Shown here: piece by piece, positions 27,422 through 36,836 of the stretch | Numbering within the stretch: the first letter of the stretch is position 1 | How the letters are laid out: each line of letters starts with the position of its first letter | Notes under the pieces: model-generated | Database searches by the model: none | Told to the model about the DNA's origin: nothing | Seen by the model: only the letters and a program-made list of their open reading frames with translations | Assembly (NCBI GenBank): GCA_022824405.1 | Contig: JAJDZZ010000030.1 | Coordinates: 1-44,364, forward strand | Source of the DNA: Opitutales bacterium | GTDB lineage: Bacteria; Verrucomicrobiota; Verrucomicrobiia; Opitutales; UBA2995 | Direction: 5' to 3' | Length of the DNA stretch: 44,364 bases | Program-made: the position numbers and the translations under genes

Positions 27422-30400
27422 TTGCCTGGTTTACCAGAAACGGGGTCGCGGCCAACCTCCTCATGCTTTTGCTGATAGTGGGAGGGCTGGGCTCACTGGT
27501 CGGCATCAAGAAGGAACTGTTCCCCATGTTCTCTCTCGATACCATAACCGTCCGCGTTCCCTACCTGGGCGCATCTCCGGAAGAGGTCGAAGAGGGGGTT
27601 ATTTTCCGCATCGAAGAAGCCCTGCAGGGGTTGGACGGCATCGAGGAGCTGCGATCCCAGGCCCAGGAAAATTCCGGCTCGGTATCCATACTGGTGAGCC
27701 GGGGATACGATATCGGCGAGGTAAAGGATGAGGTCAAAACCCGCATCGACGCCATCACCACCTTTCCCGAGGAAACGGAAAGACCCATCATCGAGGAGTT
27801 TCTCATCCAGCGCGACATCGTCTGGATAGGAATCTACGGGGATGCCGATGAATTGGCCATGAAAGGGTTGGCCCAGAAAATCCGGGACGACCTGGTTCAA
27901 CTCCCGGAAATCAGTCAGGCCTTTGTCCGGGGGGTTCGGAATTATGAAATCTCCATAGAGGTATCCGAAAACGCCTTGCGGCAATACGGGCTCACCTTTG
28001 ACGACGTGATGGAGGCGGTGAGGGACAATTCCCTCGACCTCCCCGCCGGTCAGATCAGGGCCCGCGGCGGCGAGATCCTGCTGCGAACCAATGAGCAGGC
28101 CTACCGGGGGGAAGAGTTCTCCGATCTCATGCTGATCGGCCGGGTTGACGGCACCCAGATTCGACTGGGGGACGTGGCCGAAATCGTGGACGGTTTCGAA
28201 GACGTGTCCGTAACCTCGGAATTCAACGGAAAACCGGCCTCCCTGGTACTGGTCCGGGAAGTGGGCCGCGAAAATCCCCTCAGGATTTCCTCCGCCGTTT
28301 CCCGCTACCTGGAGGAGGCCAGGAAGACCTGGATTCCCGAGGGAATACAGGTGGAAAACTGGGCCGATTCTTCCTATTACCTGGAGGGCCGTCTGAACCT
28401 GCTCCTGGAAAACGGCGCCATCGGTTTCGGGCTGGTCCTGCTCTCCCTGTCCCTCTTTCTGCGGCCCACCCTGGCCGTTTTCGTGGCCGTGGGCATCCCG
28501 GTCAGTTTTCTCGGCACCTTCCTCGTCGGTCCGTTTTTCGGCCTCACCATCAACCTGATCTCCATGTTCGCCTTCATCCTCGTTCTGGGGATCGTGGTGG
28601 ACGACGCCATCGTGGTGGGGGAAAGCGTATTTTCCGAATACCAGGAAAACGGCCCGGGCGTGGAAAGCGCCATACGGGGGACCCACAAGGTGGCCACCCC
28701 GGTCACTTTCGCCGTCCTCACCACCATGGTGGCGTTCTGCCCGGTGTTCTTCTTCCCGGGGCTCATGGGCAAGTTCCTCGTCACCATTCCCCTCGTGGTC
28801 ATACCCACCCTGGCCTTCTCCCTGGTGCAGAGCAAACTGGTCCTGCCTTACCACCTGTCCCTCTGTAAGGTGGGGGCCAAGAGGAACCGTTCCGAACTCA
28901 ATCCCTTTTCCCGGCTGCAACGGAAGATTTCCGACGGCCTGGAATGGTTCGTCATCCATGTCTACCGACCAAATCTGAAAATTGCCCTGGAATACCGCTA
29001 CGCCACCTGGGCCGCCTTCCTCTCCATCCTGGCCATCTCCATCGGCCTGGTCGTCGGTGGATGGATTCGGTTCGTGCAATTTCCCGACGTGCCCAGCGAC
29101 TTCATTCAGTTGGAACTGCAAATGCCGGAGGGAACCCCGGCCGAGGAAACGGCCCGGGCCATGCGAAGGATCGACCGGGCCCTGGATGAAATTTCCCGGG
29201 AAGCCCTGGACCGCGGGGAGATCGACCCGGTGGCCCACAAGGGTTTGTTCGTGGGGTTTTTCACCATTACCGGCGGGCCCAATCCGGAGAGTACTTCCTT
29301 CGGCAGCAATATCGGTTCCATGATCGTGGAACTGGCCAAGAGCGAGATTCGGGACTCCAATTCCTTCGAGGTGGCCGAGGCCTGGCGCGAAAAAGTGGGG
29401 GAACTGCCCGGCGCCCGCCGTTTGACTTTTACCGCCAGCGCCGGTGGACCGGTCGGCCTGCCCGTCGACGTCCGCCTGACCGGTCCCGACTTCGTCCAGC
29501 TCCAGGCCGCCGCCTTGGAAATCCAGGAACGTCTGGCCGAATTCGAGGGCATTTACGATATCCGCAACACCTATTCCGAGGGCAAACACGAAATAAAGAT
29601 CAAGTTGAAGGACAACGCCCACACCCTGGGACTTAACGCCTCCGATCTGGCCCGTCAGGTTCGCCGGGCCTTCTACGGGGGCGAGGCCCAGCGCATCCAA
29701 CGGGGCCAGGACGACGTGCGCGTCATGGTGCGCTATCCCAAGGCGGAACGGGAATCCATCGGCAACCTGGAAAACATGTACATCCGCACCAAATCCGGTC
29801 GCGCCGTTCCCATCTCGGAGGTCGCCGACATCGCCTTCGGAATCGGTCACGCCGGCATCTCCCGCATCGACCGCCAGAGGTCCGTCAACGTCCAGGCCAC
29901 AGCGGATAAGGACGTCGCCAGTCCCACCGAGATCAATGAGGCCATTTATCCGATGAATCCCTACCAGAAAAGGATTTTTCAACTGATGGGCCGGGAGGTC
30001 GAACCTTCCATTACGGAGGAGGTACTGGCCAAATACCCGGGGGTCGTCCCGGTCAAGAGCGGGGAAGCCAAGGACTGGGAGGAACTCCAGCCGGTCCTCT
30101 ACGCCGGGATGCTTTTCGTCATAATCGCCATCTACACTTTGCTCGCCATTCCTTTCAAGAGCTACGTCCAGCCCCTCGTGGTCATTTCCGTGATCCCGTT
30201 CGGAATCGCCGGAGCCATTCTGGGCCACATGGTCGATTTCCAGAACCTGGGCTCGTTCCAGGATCTCAGCACCCTCTCTTTCCTGGGTATCATCGCACTT
30301 TCCGGGGTCGTGGTTAACGACTCCCTCGTCCTCGTGCACTACATCAACAATCTGCGTGTGCAGGGGGTCCCCCTCAGGGATGCCGTCATTCGGGGAGGAA

Positions 30401-30684
30401 TGGTCCGGTTCCGGCCCATTCTGCTCACTTCCGTCACTACCTTCGTCGGGGTGTTCCCCATCCTGCTGGAGAAGAGCCTCCAGGCCAGGTTCCTCATCCC
30501 CATGGCCACTTCCCTCTCCTTCGGCGTCCTCTTCGCCACTTTCATCACCCTCCTCCTGGTCCCTTCCCTTTACCTCATTCTGGAAGATCTGGTCGGGGTC
30601 ACAAAACGCTTCGCCAAGTGGGTCTGCCGTCTCTACGCCGCAGACCCAGCCATGGCGGTCGATAAGCGAACGGAAACAGGGTGA
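27418..30684 (+). CDS. RND efflux pump, inner-membrane permease (AcrB/MexB superfamily)
   Basis: 1088 aa, a normal length for the family. It begins with a membrane anchor (ANLLMLLLIVGGLGSLVGI), followed by the PN/PC porter region (VPYLGASPEEVEEGV). Helix 4 carries the proton-relay aspartate pair in GIVVDDAIVVGESVFSE near residue 395. The second half repeats the plan, with FLGIIALSGVVVNDSLVLVHYINNLR before the last helices. The sequence is nearer to the less studied heavy-metal/multidrug intermediate branch than to E. coli AcrB, so the substrate is open. It is the last gene of the operon; a likely terminator follows. Confidence 0.95.
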   Translation: MIAWFTRNGVAANLLMLLLIVGGLGSLVGIKKELFPMFSLDTITVRVPYLGASPEEVEEGVIFRIEEALQGLDGIEELRSQAQENSGSVSILVSRGYDIGEVKDEVKTRIDAITTFPEETERPIIEEFLIQRDIVWIGIYGDADELAMKGLAQKIRDDLVQLPEISQAFVRGVRNYEISIEVSENALRQYGLTFDDVMEAVRDNSLDLPAGQIRARGGEILLRTNEQAYRGEEFSDLMLIGRVDGTQIRLGDVAEIVDGFEDVSVTSEFNGKPASLVLVREVGRENPLRISSAVSRYLEEARKTWIPEGIQVENWADSSYYLEGRLNLLLENGAIGFGLVLLSLSLFLRPTLAVFVAVGIPVSFLGTFLVGPFFGLTINLISMFAFILVLGIVVDDAIVVGESVFSEYQENGPGVESAIRGTHKVATPVTFAVLTTMVAFCPVFFFPGLMGKFLVTIPLVVIPTLAFSLVQSKLVLPYHLSLCKVGAKRNRSELNPFSRLQRKISDGLEWFVIHVYRPNLKIALEYRYATWAAFLSILAISIGLVVGGWIRFVQFPDVPSDFIQLELQMPEGTPAEETARAMRRIDRALDEISREALDRGEIDPVAHKGLFVGFFTITGGPNPESTSFGSNIGSMIVELAKSEIRDSNSFEVAEAWREKVGELPGARRLTFTASAGGPVGLPVDVRLTGPDFVQLQAAALEIQERLAEFEGIYDIRNTYSEGKHEIKIKLKDNAHTLGLNASDLARQVRRAFYGGEAQRIQRGQDDVRVMVRYPKAERESIGNLENMYIRTKSGRAVPISEVADIAFGIGHAGISRIDRQRSVNVQATADKDVASPTEINEAIYPMNPYQKRIFQLMGREVEPSITEEVLAKYPGVVPVKSGEAKDWEELQPVLYAGMLFVIIAIYTLLAIPFKSYVQPLVVISVIPFGIAGAILGHMVDFQNLGSFQDLSTLSFLGIIALSGVVVNDSLVLVHYINNLRVQGVPLRDAVIRGGMVRFRPILLTSVTTFVGVFPILLEKSLQARFLIPMATSLSFGVLFATFITLLLVPSLYLILEDLVGVTKRFAKWVCRLYAADPAMAVDKRTETG

Positions 30685-30703
30685 CGGCATGTCCGTGCCG
30701 ACT

Positions 30704-30734
30704 TCCCCGTTTGCCAAAAAAATCGGGGTTTTTA
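30704..30734 (+). terminator. Probable intrinsic terminator of the efflux operon
   Basis: CCCCG (30705-30709) pairs with CGGGG (30724-30728) over a 14-base loop, followed by TTTTTA. It starts 20 bases past the permease stop codon. Confidence 0.5.
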
Positions 30735-30887
30735 TGAAGGTCCCGGAGGCAGGGGGTTAATCCGAAAAACTCACCGTCCGGTGTGGCGGGGGACAGGAAT
30801 GTCCCCCCTCCGTTAACGCTTGTTCCGGCGCAGCCGGATCCCTTGGCGATCTTGGCCAGAATGCGGAATTTTGTGTTTTTTGTGGCT

Positions 30888-30953
30888 ATTTATCCCGTTC
30901 ATCCATGTTCCATTCCTCATTGGCGCCATCGGCGCCTCTCCTCTGTGGTTGGT
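30888..30953. repeat. Intergenic repeat module with GGCGCC hairpin, overlapping the HNH gene end
   Basis: It contains GGCTATTTATCCCGTTCATC (also at 33530-33549), ATTCCTCATT, the hairpin GGCGCCATCGGCGCC (30922-30936) and CTCTGTGGTT. The stop codon (30917-30919) and last residues of the minus-strand HNH protein are inside it. Confidence 0.65.
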
Positions 30954-31720
30954 TTCCCTTCCCGGCTGGATGCTCGGTTGCAATCCGGCTTTATCATCCC
31001 GAACGACTCGCAGGATTCGTAGACCTTTTGAATAGCCGAGGCTTCGGCCGGATCCATGGTCAGTCCGTACTTCTTTTTGATCTCGATGTATTTGGCGACG
31101 TACCAACAGCGGTTTTTATCGGGCAGCCACTCGGCCGGATCTTTTGCGCCTTTCCTGTAACGGTTCAGGCGCGGCGCGGCCAGCGTCAGGTTGTCGAGGT
31201 CGTTCCCGAATGCCCTTCGCTCAGCATCGGTGCGCCTACTCATTCCGCTTTCATGGGCCTCGGATACCGCAACGATATGTTCTATGTCGGTCTCGCCCCT
31301 GTTGTCGAAGCAACGAAGCGTATAGGGTGAGAAAATGCCGCCCTGGCGCGCGATGATCGATATCTCGATACTTTGGGGATATGCGTAATCGTCGCGGTCG
31401 TAGGGAGTAATCCTGACTTCCGGAGCAATGCGTATTCCAAGAAGGCTCGGTCCATCGAGAGCGGTCCCGGCCTTTGGGCCAAACCGCGTTGAAGGCGCAG
31501 GCTCGGATTCCTTTTTCCTTATGCGGTTCAGGGCCCGTATTGCTTCTGCCTTCGAATCGAAAGCGCGCCCGGCTAACGGCCCTTTATGGAAATGGTAGTT
31601 GCCTGCTTTGCGGTTGTTGTGGCCGCCATACCCATCCATTCCACCGCCGTGGGCGCTTGCCGTATAGGTCGAGGTACACGAAAAGGTTAGAACCGTTAGC
31701 AGCCCGTAAACCATTTTCAT
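30917..31720 (-). CDS. Secreted YHYH + HNH (DUF1524-like) nuclease-type protein
   Basis: 267 aa from ATG at 31720, chosen because MKMVYGLLTVLTFSCTSTYTASA is a signal peptide. The mature N-terminus AHGGGMDGYGGHNNRKAGNYHFHKG is a YHYH-type zinc-like motif. Further on, DIEHIVAVSEAHESGMSRR and FGNDLDNLTLAAPRLNRYRKG, followed by DPAEWLPDKNRCWYVAKYI, match the HNH/DUF1524 layout of secreted bacterial nucleases. It may degrade extracellular DNA for nutrients. Its last 13 or so residues (GKPTTEERRRWRQ) are encoded by the intergenic repeat at 30917-30953, so the native C-terminus may have been replaced. Confidence 0.78.
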   Translation of the reverse strand: MKMVYGLLTVLTFSCTSTYTASAHGGGMDGYGGHNNRKAGNYHFHKGPLAGRAFDSKAEAIRALNRIRKKESEPAPSTRFGPKAGTALDGPSLLGIRIAPEVRITPYDRDDYAYPQSIEISIIARQGGIFSPYTLRCFDNRGETDIEHIVAVSEAHESGMSRRTDAERRAFGNDLDNLTLAAPRLNRYRKGAKDPAEWLPDKNRCWYVAKYIEIKKKYGLTMDPAEASAIQKVYESCESFGMIKPDCNRASSREGKPTTEERRRWRQ

Positions 31721-31769
31721 AGCCAAACGCCCTCCTACATGGACTCTGCGATCTAACCCCAATCAATTG

Positions 31770-32028
31770 AGAGATATGGCTGCGGTTGAGTCTCCTCTTT
31801 AGTAGTTAATGACTAGGTTTGGGCCACGGCGGGAGCCGGGCTGTCGTCAAGTTCGCTACCAGGAAACTCCCGCCTGTTTACCTGCGGGGAAAGCTAACCC
31901 CCGTTAAACGGCTCTTGTATTTGGTGGGAAGCCCGACTTACGGGCCATCCCGGATCTAAACCTGACGGACCGACGGTATGAGTCCCGGACCATGTCGTCA
32001 ACCGGGAAATTGGCGCTTCCAGGCGCCT
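31770..32028. other. Non-coding, hairpin-rich region; possible structured RNA
   Basis: No gene is supported between the HNH gene and the transporter. The stretch has several nested stems: GGCGGGAG with CTCCCGCC, GCGGGG with CCCCCGT around AAAGCTAA, GCCCG with CGGGC around ACTTA, and a GGCGC...GGCGCC palindrome at 32012-32027. I could not match it to any riboswitch, 6S, tmRNA, SRP or RNase P signature. It could be a mobile-element remnant or an unknown RNA. Confidence 0.3.
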
Positions 32029-32126
32029 CCGTCCCCCTCCGTTTTATCGGTGTTCAGTAGTCAGTCGTTAGTGAAATTTGTCTTTCGGTTAACGCCGGAT
32101 GCTCGATGCTGGATGCCAAGGAGACG

Positions 32127-33479
32127 ATGCATAAACCAAAGGAGTCGGGAGCGCAGTGGAAGGGTTCGTATTTGCAACTGCTTCGCATGCGCAATTTCCG
32201 GCTGCTCTGGGGAGCCGGGGGGCTTTCGGCAATTGGGGACCAGTTCGACCTGATTGCGTTCCCCTGGCTTGTCTTGTCGATCACGGGCGACCCGTTCGCG
32301 GTCGGCGCCGTTATGGCGGCAGGCGGGATCCCCACCGTCGTCTTCATGCTGCTGGGCGGTTCGCTGGTGGATAAGTTCTCCCCGCGCGCCATTATGCAGT
32401 TGAGCAATACCCTGCGCATCGGGCTGAGCGCGGCGCTGGCCGCGCTTATTTTGACGGGGTTGTCCGAGTTGTGGCTGATTTACCTCTTCGCCCTGCTCAA
32501 GGGGCTCTCAGACGCTTTCTTCTACCCCGCTCAATTGGCGATAGTGCCGCGCGTCGTTCCGACGCAACAGCTTCGCCAGTCCAACGCGTTGATTCAGACC
32601 ACCACCGAGCTGGGCGGTCTGATCGGCCCGATTCTCGCGGGCGGGTTAATTGCCTTCTTCGGGACCGGCGACGGTGCAGCCACTTTGGCAATGACACATA
32701 TCCCGAACCATCGGGAGACGGCCGGCGCGGACCTGACCGGGATTGGTTTGACCTTTGCAGTGGTGAGCCTGGTTATCCTGGTTTCGTCGCTGCTTCTGGG
32801 TCGGGTCCGTTTGGAGGAGCAGAGCCCCGAACCGGCAGACCGGCAACCGAAGGATGGCGGCATCCTGAAATCGATAGTCGAGGGCATCCGGTTTGTTCGG
32901 GCCGACGCGGCCATGTTCACCATGTTTCTATTGATCGTCGGAATGGAACTGCTGGTGGAGGGTCCCTTTATCGTGGGGCTGCCCATTCTGGCGAATACGA
33001 ACCTTGGGGAGGGCGCTCTCGCCTTGGGGATCATCATGTCCGCATATGCCGGCGGTTCCCTGTTCGGCTCAATTTTTGCGGGTACCCTGCCGACGCCCAA
33101 ACGCCGGTTCGGGCCAATCCTCGTTCTCGCATTTGCCTTGTCAGGCCTCCTCTTGACGCCCTTCGGGTTCCTGGGTTCGATGTGGATCGCCGCCGCCTTG
33201 GCCCTCGTAATCGGCGGAGCGGACGGATATGCGGGCATCCTGTTCATGTCATGGCTGCAAGGGCGCACGCCTCAGAGAATGATGGGACGCGTGATGAGCC
33301 TTCTGATGATATCTGCGGTCGGCCTGTCCCCGCTTTCGCACACGGTCTCGGGCGCGCTCCTGAGGCTGAGCCTCGAGTGGGTCTTCCTGGGCGCGGGCGC
33401 TTTGCTTGCCCTACTCTGCCTGGCTGTCACCTTCAGGCGCGAGGTCAGAACCATGCGAATGCCGGGGAAAAGGGATTAA
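32127..33479 (+). CDS. MFS exporter (DUF894/EntS-like)
   Basis: 450 aa with about 10-12 membrane helices. LLRMRNFRLLWGAGGLSAIGDQF is the usual start of the EntS/DUF894 branch, and LIQTTTELGGLIGPILAGGLIAF is the conserved helix 4-5 region. Start chosen at ATG 32127 because AAGGAG lies three bases upstream; an ATG at 32106 falls in a GATGCTCGATGCTGGATGC repeat-like run. Members export siderophores or drugs. No siderophore genes are present, so the substrate is unknown. It stands alone. Confidence 0.88.
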   Translation: MHKPKESGAQWKGSYLQLLRMRNFRLLWGAGGLSAIGDQFDLIAFPWLVLSITGDPFAVGAVMAAGGIPTVVFMLLGGSLVDKFSPRAIMQLSNTLRIGLSAALAALILTGLSELWLIYLFALLKGLSDAFFYPAQLAIVPRVVPTQQLRQSNALIQTTTELGGLIGPILAGGLIAFFGTGDGAATLAMTHIPNHRETAGADLTGIGLTFAVVSLVILVSSLLLGRVRLEEQSPEPADRQPKDGGILKSIVEGIRFVRADAAMFTMFLLIVGMELLVEGPFIVGLPILANTNLGEGALALGIIMSAYAGGSLFGSIFAGTLPTPKRRFGPILVLAFALSGLLLTPFGFLGSMWIAAALALVIGGADGYAGILFMSWLQGRTPQRMMGRVMSLLMISAVGLSPLSHTVSGALLRLSLEWVFLGAGALLALLCLAVTFRREVRTMRMPGKRD

Positions 33480-33489
33480 CCGCAGAAAA

Positions 33490-33752
33490 CTGAGAGGGAT
33501 CAGAGAGGGGGGGGAGAGGCCCCGATTTGTGGCTATTTATCCCGTTCATCCTGTTTATCCATGTTCCATTTCCTGATTGGCCCCCTGAGCAATCGGGGGA
33601 CAATCCCCTCCCGCCGTTTATTTTCTCTTTCCATTCCTGATTCGCGCGCCGCAGCGCGCTTGTGCTATCTTGCCTTGGCGAGAGCCGTTCCCGGGAATGG
33701 GCCGCCGGTGCGGAGAAGGTTTCGGGAAGGATTTCCTCGAAATAATCGGGCC
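33490..33752. repeat. Intergenic repeat mosaic, no gene
   Basis: Contains ACTGAGAGGGATCAGAGAG, a copy of GGCTATTTATCCCGTTCATC (33530-33549), a CCCCC...GGGGG hairpin (33580-33600), ATTCCTGATT and the hairpin GCGCGCCGCAGCGCGC (33644-33659), the last a stem variant of the GGCGCC family. Confidence 0.55.
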
Positions 33753-34910
33753 TTACCCGGCGGAAGTGTGGTGAATGCAGAAGCGGTTGAGAGCCGATTC
33801 ATCGATCTCCACCCCCAATCCCGGTCCCTGGGGAACATCGACAAAACCGCCTTCCTGCTCGAATGCGACCGAGGCCAACTCGTTTCGAATCGGATTGGGA
33901 GTCCGATCGAATTCGACGACGGGTTCCTGTTCGTAAGGACGGGGATTCACGCTGTAAGGACAAGGCGGCAAGGTTGAGGCCAGACTGAGGGTCGCCGAAA
34001 TCATGATGGGCGAACCCCAGAGGTGAGGATTGACCTGAATTCCCAAGGTATTGGCCAGCATGGCCGTATTTCTGAACTCGGTGATTCCCCCGGCCAGCAT
34101 TACATCGGGCTGAAGGATATCCAAGGCGCGGTCGATCAGTATATCGCGGTTCTCAAACCGGTTGCGAAGCACCTCGCCGCCCGCGACGGGAATCGGTTGT
34201 CCGGCTTTGACCTGAAGGTATGCCGCTACATCGGTAGCCATGACCGGTTCTTCGAACCAGTGGATATTCCGATCGGCCAAGCGGTTTCCGAGATCGATTG
34301 CAGTAGATGCATTGTAGGCCTTGTTGGCGTCGATCATCAAATAAACATCGTCTCCGATGGCTCGGCGAATGGCCGATACACGCCTTACGTCCTCCGCAAC
34401 ACTGAGGCCGCCAACCTTGGTCTTCATGCCTTGGTAGCCGGCCTCCACGTAAGACAGGGCCTCATCGATGAGCTTGGTCGGGAATTCATCTTTCCGGTAG
34501 TAGAGCCCGGTGGCATACACCGCTACTTTCTCTCTCACGGCCCCGCCCAGCATTTCGGAAATGCTTTTTCCCGAGGCTTTGCCCGCAATATCCCAAAGGG
34601 CTATGTCGATACCGCTTATGGCGTCGCCGCCAAAACCTCCCGTGGCATAGCCGTTGTGCAGGCTGTAAAACATCCTGTGCCATTGCCTGTTGATGTTCCG
34701 CGGATCTTCCCCAATCAGAAAATCGGAAAAACAGTCATGTATGACCGAGGCCGAGGGGCCTCCCCCACTCTCTCCCCAACCGACCATGCCGTCATCCGTG
34801 GTGATCTTGCAAATAAGTGACTGACGCCGGTCCGTCCATCCCATGCCCCAGCCAAAGGGCTCGTCAATGGGGCTTTCCAGCAGGAAAGTTTCTATTTTCT
34901 CTATCTTCAT
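33753..34910 (-). CDS. Enolase-superfamily (mandelate racemase subgroup) enzyme, cytoplasmic
   Basis: 385 aa from ATG at 34910; 21 upstream codons in frame look non-native. No signal peptide. KTK (Lys163 and Lys165 in GMKTKVGG) is the KxK base motif; Asp194 (MIDANKAY), Glu220/221 (WFEEPV) and Glu246 (GGEVLRNR) are metal ligands; Asp269 and His296 (QPDVMLAGG, NPHLWGS) form the Asp-His dyad, placed as in mandelate racemase. The enzyme probably dehydrates or epimerises a sugar acid. With the PQQ-type dehydrogenase divergently next door, oxidation of a sugar to its acid followed by dehydration is plausible but not proven. Confidence 0.9.
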   Translation of the reverse strand: MKIEKIETFLLESPIDEPFGWGMGWTDRRQSLICKITTDDGMVGWGESGGGPSASVIHDCFSDFLIGEDPRNINRQWHRMFYSLHNGYATGGFGGDAISGIDIALWDIAGKASGKSISEMLGGAVREKVAVYATGLYYRKDEFPTKLIDEALSYVEAGYQGMKTKVGGLSVAEDVRRVSAIRRAIGDDVYLMIDANKAYNASTAIDLGNRLADRNIHWFEEPVMATDVAAYLQVKAGQPIPVAGGEVLRNRFENRDILIDRALDILQPDVMLAGGITEFRNTAMLANTLGIQVNPHLWGSPIMISATLSLASTLPPCPYSVNPRPYEQEPVVEFDRTPNPIRNELASVAFEQEGGFVDVPQGPGLGVEIDESALNRFCIHHTSAG

Positions 34911-35251
34911 ACTTTGTCTTTCGCGGTTTTTCCTCCCAGCATTCGACCATCGCACAGATCGCCGGAAATGCAAAGAACCTGAGGTAAAAACATGGATCGT
35001 CAGGATGCCCAGGATTGGAGGGTAAAGGGACTGGCGAATTTATGGAATGAGGAATTTTGCCATTCTTGCGCCTCTTCCGGCTCTTTATCCAGGTTCCATT
35101 CCTTGGCCCCCCCGAGCTATCGGGAGACAAACCCCCTCCTGCAGTTTGTCATGCCTGCTCTCCCTCATTCCTCATCCCGGTTCGCGCGCCTGGGCGCGCC
35201 CGATTGATTATTTTATGGACGCCGCGCCGGTTCCTCGAAGTAAATTAAAGA
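34911..35251. repeat. Intergenic gap with repeat modules
   Basis: No gene is supported. It contains TTTATCCAGGTTCCATTCC, a CCCCCCCGAGCTATCGGGAG stretch related to 33580-33600, CATTCCTCATCCCGG and the hairpin GCGCGCCTGGGCGCGC (35184-35199). Promoters of the two divergent genes must be in the remainder, but none is clear. Confidence 0.5.
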
Positions 35252-36715
35252 ATGAATGTATTGAAACGGCTCCCTATTGCTTCACTTCCGTTCTTCATCG
35301 CCTCATTTTCCGCCTTTCCAGGCTTGGCCTTCGGGGCTCAGGATGAACTCCCGCCGCCCCTTACCGATCCGATCCCTCAAAAAATAAGGAAGGGCGAGAT
35401 AGTCGTCGGGGTTATCGATCGGTTTCAAATGCCCCGCACCAAGGACGTCCGCCACGGCGGCAGCGCGACCGATGCCTTTGCCCGCATCCAATACCTCAAA
35501 CCGGTCGGCGATGGCTCGGGCCGGGTCGCCGTCTGTGACCTCAGGGGCCAGTTTTACCTGGCAAATCCGGAGGATGGGTCGGTGCAATTATACCTGGATC
35601 ACAATGCCTTTCCCATTGCCTTTGACGCAACCATGATGCCAAACGAAACGGGCTTCCTCGGCTTTGCCTTTCACCCGGAATTTTCCAGGATGGGAAAACC
35701 GGGTTACGGCAAATTCTATACCGCCATCAGCGCGACTTCGGGCTCCGGCGAAGCCGATTACCTGAAGGACGACGCCGCCAGCCATGAAAGCGTTGTCGTC
35801 GAATGGACCGCGGACAACCCGGCGACGAATACGTTCGCGGGCTCTCACCGGGAAGTGTTTCGCATCGGGCAATTTGCTCCGAACCACAGCATCGGCACCC
35901 TCGCCTTCAACCCGGCCGCAAAACCGGGAACGGCGGATTATGGAAAATTGTACTTCTGCCTGGGTGACGGCGGTTCGGCCTTCGACCCCAAAGACTACGG
36001 CCAATCCCTGCAAAGCCCCCACGGCGCCATTCTCAGGATCGATCCCCTTCAGAGATCGGCAGGTCGCGCTTACGGAATCCCCGTGGACAACCCTTTCATC
36101 GGACGGTCGGGCGCCGCGCCGGAAATTTGGGCCTATGGCTTGAGGCATCCCCAACACTTTTCCTGGGACGGGTCCGGGCGCATGTTCATTGCCGATATCG
36201 GACAAAACCAGGTTGAAGAAGTAAACCTTGGGGTTCCCGGGGCCAATTATGGCTGGCGCCTGCGGGAAGGCACATTTTCCACCGGTTCAGGCGTCCCCGG
36301 TCTAACCGTTGGTCCGGTCTACCACCTGCCAATTCAGGATTCCCAAATCTTCACCGATCCGGTCGCGCAATACGACCATGACGAGGCCAGAGCCATCGGC
36401 AGCGGTTACGTTTACGAAGGATCCCGAATCGAGGCCTTGATTGGAAAATACATCTTCGCCGATATCGTGCTGGGGCGCCTGTTTTATATCGATACGGATA
36501 ACCTGAAGCCCGGAAAACCAACAGAAATTCGGGAGTTGAGGGTGGCCATCAATGGCAAGGAACAAGACCTGATAGACGTAGTCGGTTACCCGAATACCTA
36601 CCGGCCGGGCCCGCGGGCCGACCTGCGCCTGGGCGTGGATGAGTCCGGCGAGTTATACCTGTTAAGCAAAGGCGACGGCCGCGTGCGCCAAATCGTTCCC
36701 TTAGACTCTATTTGA
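35252..36715 (+). CDS. Secreted PQQ-type sugar dehydrogenase (GSDH family)
   Basis: 487 aa with signal peptide (IASLPFFIASFSAFPGLAFGAQ). The six-bladed propeller of soluble glucose/sorbosone dehydrogenases shows ETGFLGFAFHPEFS, NHSIGTLAFNP, YFCLGDGGSAFDP, LQSPHGAILRIDP, EIWAYGLRHPQHFSWD and ADIGQNQVEEVNLGVPGANYGW. These enzymes oxidise sugars in the periplasm and depend on PQQ, and none of the PQQ biosynthesis genes is in the window; some family members have other quinone cofactors or roles. It diverges from the enolase-superfamily gene. Confidence 0.88.
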   Translation: MNVLKRLPIASLPFFIASFSAFPGLAFGAQDELPPPLTDPIPQKIRKGEIVVGVIDRFQMPRTKDVRHGGSATDAFARIQYLKPVGDGSGRVAVCDLRGQFYLANPEDGSVQLYLDHNAFPIAFDATMMPNETGFLGFAFHPEFSRMGKPGYGKFYTAISATSGSGEADYLKDDAASHESVVVEWTADNPATNTFAGSHREVFRIGQFAPNHSIGTLAFNPAAKPGTADYGKLYFCLGDGGSAFDPKDYGQSLQSPHGAILRIDPLQRSAGRAYGIPVDNPFIGRSGAAPEIWAYGLRHPQHFSWDGSGRMFIADIGQNQVEEVNLGVPGANYGWRLREGTFSTGSGVPGLTVGPVYHLPIQDSQIFTDPVAQYDHDEARAIGSGYVYEGSRIEALIGKYIFADIVLGRLFYIDTDNLKPGKPTEIRELRVAINGKEQDLIDVVGYPNTYRPGPRADLRLGVDESGELYLLSKGDGRVRQIVPLDSI

Positions 36716-36836
36716 ATGGACCCTCGCAGAGTTCCCCAAGGAGAGAAATAGAAAAAACCATAGAGGACTCAAACGTAATGCCTCTGGTTGTCGATAATGT
36801 TAAATTATTGTTTGACAAATACTTGAGTAAATAAAG

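Noticed and set aside
27493-30717. Very long minus-strand open frame (1074 aa) opposite the RND permease
   Set aside because: It is the antisense shadow of a clear efflux gene; its product is His/Asp/Gly-rich low-complexity sequence without domains.
31770-32028. tmRNA, RNase P, SRP or 6S RNA
   Set aside because: None of the conserved signatures of these RNAs could be found in the stretch.
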